Assembly: GCF_007655135.1 (NCBI RefSeq)
Contig: NC_045128.1
Coordinates: 11,284,001-11,348,000 of the forward strand
Direction: 5' to 3'
DNA length: 64,000 nt
From: Punica granatum
Taxonomy: Eukaryota > Streptophyta > Magnoliopsida > Myrtales > Lythraceae
Shown: in pieces, positions 58,276 to 64,000 of the stretch
Layout: each line of letters starts with the position of its first letter
Numbering within the stretch: the stretch's first letter is position 1
Position numbers and translations under genes: made by a program
The notes under the pieces: generated by a model
Database searches by the model: none
Told to the model about the DNA's origin: nothing
The model's input: only the letters and a program-made list of their open reading frames with translations

Positions 58276-59646
58276 ATGAGCCTCTTGCCAGAGAAACACA
58301 TAGCCGTGTTGCCGTTCATCGGGGCAAGCCATTTTCAGCCTCTTGTCAACCTCGTGCTGAAGCTAGCAGCCGCTGCCCCAAGAGCACTCTTCTCTTTACT
58401 CATAGCAACCGGGGACAAACGTCTTTTATCTTGTTCCGATTTGCCAGTTAACGTGAAATTATACGAGGCTATTAGCTCGCCATGGCTAAGTCCCCCGCCG
58501 GGCAAATCCCGAAAGGAGAAGATGCAGCAGTTCTTGGAGGGGGCTCCAAGGACCTACGAGATGGCAATCGCGGTCGCAGAGGAAGCCGCTGGAGTGAAGG
58601 TCAGTTGCCTAATGACCGATGTCTTCTTCACATTTGCCAGCATGTTTGCAGAGAAGATGCAGGCCAAGTGGATCGCGTTATGGGTAGCCGCACCACATGG
58701 TCTCTCGGCATACGTTTACTCCGATTTCATCATTCAGAAGTACCTCCGTGACGATGAGGCGCGGTCTCAACCAGACAGGACCCTAGAAGGCATTCCCGGA
58801 TTATCGAGAATGCACGTCAAGGATTTGCCGGAAGCACTCCAAGGGACCTACCTGGATGACATGTTTATACTGTACCGCATTTTCCGTGAAATCGGGAGAG
58901 TGCTGCCACAAGCTGATGCCGTTCTTTTAAACTCCCATGAAGAAGTGACCGATGCCGACTTGGTGGCGGACCTCAAGTCGAAGTTTCAGAAACTGCTCCT
59001 TGTGGGCTCCCTCACGGTTTCATTTGCTCCACCACCTTTAGACTCCGAATCAGACAGGACCGGGTGCCTGTCATGGCTGGATGAGCAGAAGCCCCGAACG
59101 GTGGCATACATATGCTTCGGGTCCGTGGTAGATCTGCCCCCGGAAGAGATGTTCATCCTAGCTGAAGCTCTCGAGACAAGCCGTACACCATACCTGTGGT
59201 CACTCAAGGACCCCATGAAGGTGCACTTGCCACCAGGTTTCGAAGAGAGGACGCGCTCCCATGGGAAGATCGTCCCGTGGGCCCCCCAGAGCCAAGTCCT
59301 TTGGCACCCGTCAATAGGTGCACACATAACTCACTGTGGATACAACTCGGTATTCGAGTGTGTGGCAGGAGAGGTTCCGGTGATCTGCAGGCCACTATGG
59401 GCAGATGGCAGAATGCATGCGATAGTGGTGGAGGAGGAGTGGGGCATTGGGGTGACTGTCGATGGCGGGACCATGACGAAAGACAGGATACTCAGGTGCC
59501 TAGAGATGGTTATGGGAGGTGGTGAAGCAGGGAAGAAGATGAGGCAGAAGATTAGAGCTTTCAAGGAGGTCTTAATCGATGCGGCGGGGCCAAATGGGAG
59601 TGCTTCAAGAGATTTGAACACTTTGTTGGGCATAATCTCCTTGTAA
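58276..59646 (+). CDS. UGT78-like UDP-sugar:flavonoid 3-O-glycosyltransferase (intact)
   Basis: A 456-residue single-exon family-1 glycosyltransferase of the flavonoid 3-O-glycosyltransferase group (UGT78, group F), expected to transfer a sugar from a UDP-sugar to a flavonol or anthocyanidin in the cytosol. The N-terminal acceptor domain has the catalytic His19 (GASHFQPL) and Asp115 (CLMTDVFF). FGSV at 281-284 begins the C-terminal donor domain. The 44-residue PSPG box runs from Trp335 (WAPQSQVLWH) to Gly378. Two PSPG oddities: HCGYNS (353-358) in place of HCGWNS, and Gly378 where glucosyltransferases usually have Gln and galactosyltransferases His. Asp377 is kept. There is no signal peptide or membrane anchor, as expected. 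The start aligns with the split copy and lies 75 bp after a TATA box. Length is normal for the family. Sugar donor and acceptor cannot be read from the sequence. Confidence 0.93.
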   Translation: MSLLPEKHIAVLPFIGASHFQPLVNLVLKLAAAAPRALFSLLIATGDKRLLSCSDLPVNVKLYEAISSPWLSPPPGKSRKEKMQQFLEGAPRTYEMAIAVAEEAAGVKVSCLMTDVFFTFASMFAEKMQAKWIALWVAAPHGLSAYVYSDFIIQKYLRDDEARSQPDRTLEGIPGLSRMHVKDLPEALQGTYLDDMFILYRIFREIGRVLPQADAVLLNSHEEVTDADLVADLKSKFQKLLLVGSLTVSFAPPPLDSESDRTGCLSWLDEQKPRTVAYICFGSVVDLPPEEMFILAEALETSRTPYLWSLKDPMKVHLPPGFEERTRSHGKIVPWAPQSQVLWHPSIGAHITHCGYNSVFECVAGEVPVICRPLWADGRMHAIVVEEEWGIGVTVDGGTMTKDRILRCLEMVMGGGEAGKKMRQKIRAFKEVLIDAAGPNGSASRDLNTLLGIISL

Positions 59647-59722
59647 TTAACAGTTCATGTATCCAGTATGATGTACAGAAGAGTTCCTTTGTAATTCCAG
59701 TTAGCGATCAATAAGAACTTGT
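59647..59722 (+). other. 3' flank of intact UGT up to copia insertion
   Basis: Continues the duplication: the left copy after 19449 is similar, and after removal of the copia element the sequence resumes at 63407. The insertion therefore lies about 75 bp past the stop codon, probably in or near the 3' untranslated region. An AATAAG hexamer-like motif lies near 59710. Confidence 0.65.
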
Positions 59723-59862
59723 TAATAGAGGAAATAATGATTTCAAATCCTAGCTTTCCTCGTATACGTGCTGTATCATCATCATGTAATTATTTCTTTC
59801 TTTAAACATTTCTTTCCTCAAAAGTTAAGTGGAGATTTCAGTTAAAATTCTTTAATTTTTGA
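59723..59862 (+). repeat. Copia 5' LTR
   Basis: 140 bp, starting TAATAGAGGAAATAATGA and ending AATTTTTGA. It lacks about 40 bp of the 3' LTR, including its TATATAAT stretch, so it may have lost its own promoter. Confidence 0.85.
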
Positions 59863-59875
59863 TGGTATCAAAGCC
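59863..59875 (+). other. Primer-binding site of copia element
   Basis: TGGTATCAAAGCC immediately after the 5' LTR, complementary to the 3' end of initiator methionine tRNA. Confidence 0.85.
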
Positions 59876-59970
59876 TACAGTCGAGTAATACAGTCGACCT
59901 TAATAAGGCTAATCTATATCTCTTCTTTCTTTCCCAACTCTCTCAATTCTCATTCTTTCTTCCTGCACCT

Positions 59971-60878
59971 TTTATGGCTGACCTTAATTCAACCTTCCCT
60001 CCTCAATTCCCACTATTCAAGTCCAATTGAATGATCAAAATTATATGTTTTGGAAGGGTATCATGGGCCCTTTACTCGAGACCTACTGGCTTCTGTCCAA
60101 TGTCGAGGATCGAGTACTAGAATCTGACAAAACAGTCAAAGGACCAAATGACATCATCTCACAAAATCGAGAGAGCTTGCAGTGGGTGTCTAAAGACAAG
60201 TTTACACTCACCTGTATTATGCTAGTAGTGATCGAGGAAATTGGGTTCACCATCCTTTCTGTCAAGACGTCCCATGAGGCCTGGCATTCTTTGGAAATGA
60301 CCTTTCTTAGTCAGACGGCAGCCCAAGAAGATCTTCTGGAACAACAATGGCATGACCTATGCAAAGGATCACAAACAATGGTGGGATTTATCAACGATGT
60401 CAAGAAGAAAGCTCTCAGTTTTGCACAAATTGGGAAACCCAAAACTCCAATAGAGGTAAATCTATGGATCTACACTAGATTAGGACCTGAATGGGAGCAA
60501 CTTATTCTAGCTAAATCAGATACAATGGCTACAATGAGCATCGATGAACTCACCTCACTGCTTATGGGACATGAAGAATGGCGATCATATGTTGCTACTC
60601 ACGAGCAATCACAGCAGTTGGCTTCGACTCCTCTCTTTGGAATCCTTGGATCACCTCCTGCTGAAGTGCACTACACTGACAGTCACGGAAGGGATGACGA
60701 ATGGCTATGGTGGAAAAGGGAAGAACAGAGGCAAAGGCAAAGGAAATGGAGGGAACAAAGGCAACAATGGGTTCTACTGTGGCTACGGGCAAGGACAAGG
60801 AAGCGGCAACACTCAGAATCCCGGCTATGGCAGTACGAGAGGGTAGGGAGGACAGGGATGCTCTCTGTCTTTGTCTAA
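59971..60878 (+). pseudogene. Copia gag, frameshifted
   Basis: The initiating ATG at 59971 (MADLNSTFPP) meets a frameshift and stop near 60030. The body continues at 60027-60700 with LNDQNYMFWKG-like, AWHSLEMTFLSQT, YTRLGPEWEQL and ELTSLLMGHEE motifs of plant copia Gag. A Gly/Gln-rich tail around 60690-60840 is in another frame. Confidence 0.82.
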
Positions 60879-61086
60879 CCCTAATATTACAGTGGTAATT
60901 GCGACAGGGAAGACTCGGCTGGAACGGTCCGGGTTATAACTTCAACTCAACCGTAGTCACACGGGCTATCCAACCCGGCCTCTTTCCTTAGCCCGGTGTT
61001 TTTAATTCCTTTGGATCCCCTCACCTGGCCTAACTCACACACTGCCCGGCCCAGCATCTCCCTCCAGCCTGATTGTTGCATCTGTT

Positions 61087-63229
61087 TTGTGCCAGAATTG
61101 CAATCGACCTAGTCATACTACCCCATTTTATCAGTTTAATTATTTTTCTGGTGTTCAAGCTAACATTGCTGAAGCATATTTTCAGGGACTTCATGACCTT
61201 GACTGGTACATGGACTCGGGTGCTACACATCATATCACTTCCAACCTTTCCAACCTAAATATTTTTGATGAGACATCAAATTCTAATCACATCTATGTTG
61301 GAGATGGTAAATCTCTTCCCGTATTTGCTTCTGGTTCTTCCACTATCAAACTCTCCTCTTGCCCTCTACACTTAAATCATATTTTATATGCTCTTAATAT
61401 CTCCAAAAATCTCATATCTATCTCCAAATTTGCTCAAGATAATACTTGCTTTTTTAAACTTCATCCTGACTATTTTATAATTAAGGATCGGCAAACACGC
61501 TAAGAGCTTTTACGAGGCCCAGTTAAGGATGGATTGTATCGTTTCCCCTTGAGAGGCAGGCATGCCAGTTATCCTCAGGCTCATCTTTCTACATCTGCCT
61601 CAAGTACTCTATGGCATTAGCGTCTTGGTCATACGTTATTTCCAATTATTCGTCATGTTATAAGTCCTTCTTTCCATTAAATAATGATCATGTTGGACTA
61701 GTTTATTATGCGTGTCAACAAGGCAAATTAATAAATTGTTCTTTTCCTCGTACTATGCATAAGAGCACTTCCTTATTTGAACTTGTTCACACTGATATCT
61801 AGGAACGAGCACCAATTCGCTCGCATACTGGGAGTATCTACTATATTCATTTCCTTGACGATTATAGTAAATTTTCCTGGTTTTATGTCATGAAATCTCG
61901 ATCTGACGTATTACAAATTTTTTGTGCTTTTCGTCTTCAAATAAAAAATCTTTATGGCTATAAAATCAAATTTTTTCAGTCGGATGGTGTCAAAGAATTC
62001 CTTTCTACTTCTTTTCAATCTGAATTGCAAAGTAATGGAATCTTTCATCGTATTTCATGTGCTCATGTTCCTCAGCAAAATGGATCAGCTGAATGTAAAC
62101 ACCGTCACATAGTGGACATGGGTCTTTATCTACTTTCTCACTCTTCTCTTCCTTCCAAATACTAGGATTATGCTTTGGAAATAGTTATTTATCTTATTAC
62201 AGGTTGCCCACAAAGTTCTTCTCTCTTCATCCTCTAGCATTAGACTTACGTTGTATTTCTCCAGGTTTGCGTTGATAATATCATCTTAATTGGGACCTAG
62301 GGAGCTCCATTCAAGTCCATCTTGGCGGCATTGCACAAAGAATTTGATATGAAAGATCTCGGTCCACTTCACTTTTTCTTGGGCATGGAAGCTAGGTTTG
62401 ATTCTACTGGACTCTACCTTATGCGGTCCAAGTACATTCATGATGTTCTTATCTTGACATCCATGCTAGATTGCAAGCCCATCAGTTCACCGGTTGTTGC
62501 TGGCTCTTGATTGTCTCTTCATGATGGTCATCCATTTGAAGATCATTCCCTCTATAGCGGTGTTGTTGGAAGTCTTTAGTACCTGTCTTTTACTAGACTA
62601 GATATTGCTTATGCAGTTAATCAAGTCTGCCAATTCATGCATAAGCCCTCTATGACTCACTGGCTTGCAGTCAAGAGAATTTTGTAATATCTCAAAGGTA
62701 CTATCACTTATGGGCTTCATCTTCGACCGGGTCCATTTCAGTACTTCATGGCTTCTCTAATGCTGACTGGACCGGGAATCCTGATGATCAGCGATCTGTT
62801 AGCGGCTTCATTATTTTCCTTGGATCTAATTCGATTTCTTGGAGCTCAAAGAAACAACACTCGGTGGCTTGTTCTAGCACATAATTTGAATACAAAAGTC
62901 TTGGTAACGCCACTGCAGAGATAATTTGACTTCAGTCACTGCTTCAAGAGTTGGGTTTTTCGCAGCACAAAGCTCCTATACTTTGGTGTAATAATATCTC
63001 CACGATTTATCTCACGGAAAATCCTGTCTTTCATGCTCGAACAAAACATATTGAGATAGACTATCACTTTGTTCGAGAGCGTTTTATGCGAGGCCAACTT
63101 TATATTCAGTTTATCAGTTCTGATGATCAGCTTGTTGATGGTCTTACCAAGGGACTGTCTTATGCACACTTCTCTGCTCTTCGATCCAAGCTTCACGTGA
63201 AGGACTCCCCGTTAAGCTTGCAGGGGTAA
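61087..63229 (+). pseudogene. Copia pol: protease, integrase, partial RT, RNase H; degenerate
   Basis: It begins with a zinc-knuckle remnant (CQNCNRPSH, last Cys lost), then protease DSGATHH at about 61213. The integrase covers about 61780-62165 (LVHTDI, stop, SDGVKEF, PQQNGSAE). Between about 62200 and 62265 the first half of reverse transcriptase is deleted, and the sequence resumes at the active-site box, which reads CVDNI where YVDDI is usual. MKDLGPLHFFLG, SPVVAGS and RLDIAYAVN follow, with stops. RNase H ends with HIEIDYHFVRE and a TAA stop near 63229. Confidence 0.88.
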
Positions 63230-63406
63230 TAGAGGAAATAATGATTTCAAATCCTAGCTTTCCTTGTATAGGTGTTGTATCATAATCATGTAATTATTCT
63301 GTAATTATTTCTTTCCTTAAACATGTCATGTATAGCTCTATATAATTCAATACAATATACCTCAAATATTAAGTTGAGGTTTCAGCCAAAATCCTATAAT
63401 CTTTGA
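63227..63406 (+). repeat. Copia 3' LTR
   Basis: 180 bp, starting TAATAGAGGAAATAATGA and ending AATCTTTGA. Contains a TATATAAT promoter-like stretch missing from the 5' LTR. Confidence 0.85.
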
Positions 63407-63411
63407 CTTGT

Positions 63412-63690
63412 AAACAAGAAGCTGGCGGGGCACCATCACCTTGATCGCCAAGGGCGGTGGTTCCCGACAGAAGCTACTGCCGACGGTCCCTAATAAAGAT
63501 AATTGTCTTTGCTTCATTGATAAATTAGATAATTTGTCATGCATATGTAAATTTGGGCTGCAGTTGCTGCTTGGACATTGATGCTTAACTGAGTTTTAAT
63601 TGAACATATACATTGGGCCAAGACATAGTCTTAGCAGAGGGAGTGAACTACCTCCCCCATTAACTCTTTTCATCTCAATCCGTTTATAAG
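63412..63690. repeat. Right copy of duplication, UGT 3' flank
   Basis: Aligns with about 19510-19790 of the left copy (GCTGGC/GTTGGC...ACACCA, GATAATTGT, GTGCTTGGAC motifs), with moderate divergence. No gene of its own. Confidence 0.75.
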
Positions 63691-63734
63691 GACGTTGTTT
63701 AATTATCTTTATCAAAATGAAGAATATATTAAGT

Positions 63735-63885
63735 TCTTAAAGATGGTCATTAATTTGGAGATGAAGAGAGGGCTGAGGGAGAATGTCAGGGCTTTCAAGG
63801 AGGTGTCGATGGAGGCCGTTGGCCCAATGGAGTGCTTCCAAAGGTTTCAAGAGTTTGGTGGAATTGATCTCTATAGTGTGAAGCA
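63735..63885 (+). pseudogene. UGT C-terminal relic (third copy)
   Basis: The translation MVINLEMK...RENVRAFKEVSMEAVGP, then (one frame over) WSASKGFKSLVELIS, matches the last 45 residues of the intact UGT (RQKIRAFKEVLIDAAGPNGSASRDLNTLLGIIS). A single-base shift separates the two parts. No PSPG box precedes it, so only the C-terminal helix region survives. It suggests an older or further UGT copy at the right border of the window. Confidence 0.78.
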
Positions 63886-64000
63886 GAGGAAAAATAACAC
63901 TTTTCTTTTTTTTTTTCAGTGGGCATTGAGTTAATCTTTAGTCTTCGTTAATAAAAAAACAATGCAAGGTCCCCATTCCCATTTTTGGGGATCGACCTTG

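Larger units (their letters stand above)
59723..63406 (+). mobile_element. Ty1/copia element, internally deleted, 3.7 kb
   Basis: Flanked by the 5-bp duplication CTTGT (59718-59722 and 63407-63411); the left copy shows the empty site (CTTGTAAAATAAG near 19510). It has short LTRs (140 and 180 bp), a primer-binding site TGGTATCAAAGCC and a purine-rich tract (GCAGGGG) before the 3' LTR. The LTR ends read TA...GA where TG...CA is usual. Gag, protease, integrase and RNase H regions remain, and the first half of reverse transcriptase is missing. Not autonomous. Confidence 0.9.

Noticed and set aside
1..64000. tRNA, rRNA or organelle-derived DNA
   Set aside because: I looked for cloverleaf-like and conserved rRNA or organelle stretches and saw none. 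A covariance-model scan would be needed to exclude small RNA genes.

Overview
The window is nuclear DNA of a flowering plant, almost certainly a eudicot. It is AT-rich, contains one intact plant family-1 glycosyltransferase gene, and is packed with plant-type transposable elements: Ty1/copia, long solo LTRs of Ty3/gypsy type, an L1-type LINE with an RNase H tail, hAT, Mutator-like and PIF/Harbinger elements. I cannot name the species from sequence alone.

Layout. Positions 1-19,700 are the left copy of a tandem duplication. It holds upstream DNA, a Ty1/copia element (1198-6552, minus strand), a Mutator-like foldback element (7188-7532), and a UGT78-like glycosyltransferase split into three in-frame pieces (8553-9032, 13988-14447, 19022-19449). 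The splits are two solo LTRs (9033-13982 and 14448-19016), each with a 5-bp target duplication. A third solo LTR of the same family lies at 20705-27586 and carries a nested hAT element (25534-27372). Positions 27,592-30,232 are AT-rich with a LINE fragment. A degenerate LINE with a 19-bp target duplication spans 30252-39226 and is interrupted by an hAT MITE (34464-34741) and another solo LTR (36268-38663). A second member of the nested hAT family (39259-40630) abuts it. Positions 40,639-44,400 hold an hAT MITE and a decayed CHCHD2/MIX17-like exon. Positions 44,400-54,000 are AT-rich with tandem duplications, a PIF/Harbinger element carrying only ORF1 (45822-47799), an inverted fragment of the duplicated upstream region (48705-49130), and a broken PIF/Harbinger transposase (49230-50505).

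Positions 53,957-63,650 are the right copy of the duplication. Its UGT78-like gene (58276-59646, 456 codons, no stop or frameshift) is the only gene in the window that looks functional. Its 3' flank contains an internally deleted copia element (59723-63406), and a decayed third UGT C-terminal relic follows at 63735-63885.

Functionally, the region is a small glycosyltransferase cluster of one intact gene, one copy disrupted only by LTRs, and one relic. Both longer copies lack the usual glutamine at the last position of the sugar-donor (PSPG) box: Gly in the intact copy, Asn in the split copy. Nearly every other open reading frame lies in a transposable element or is fortuitous. Because several insertions have clear target duplications and the duplicate provides an empty site, the order of events can be read directly from the sequence.
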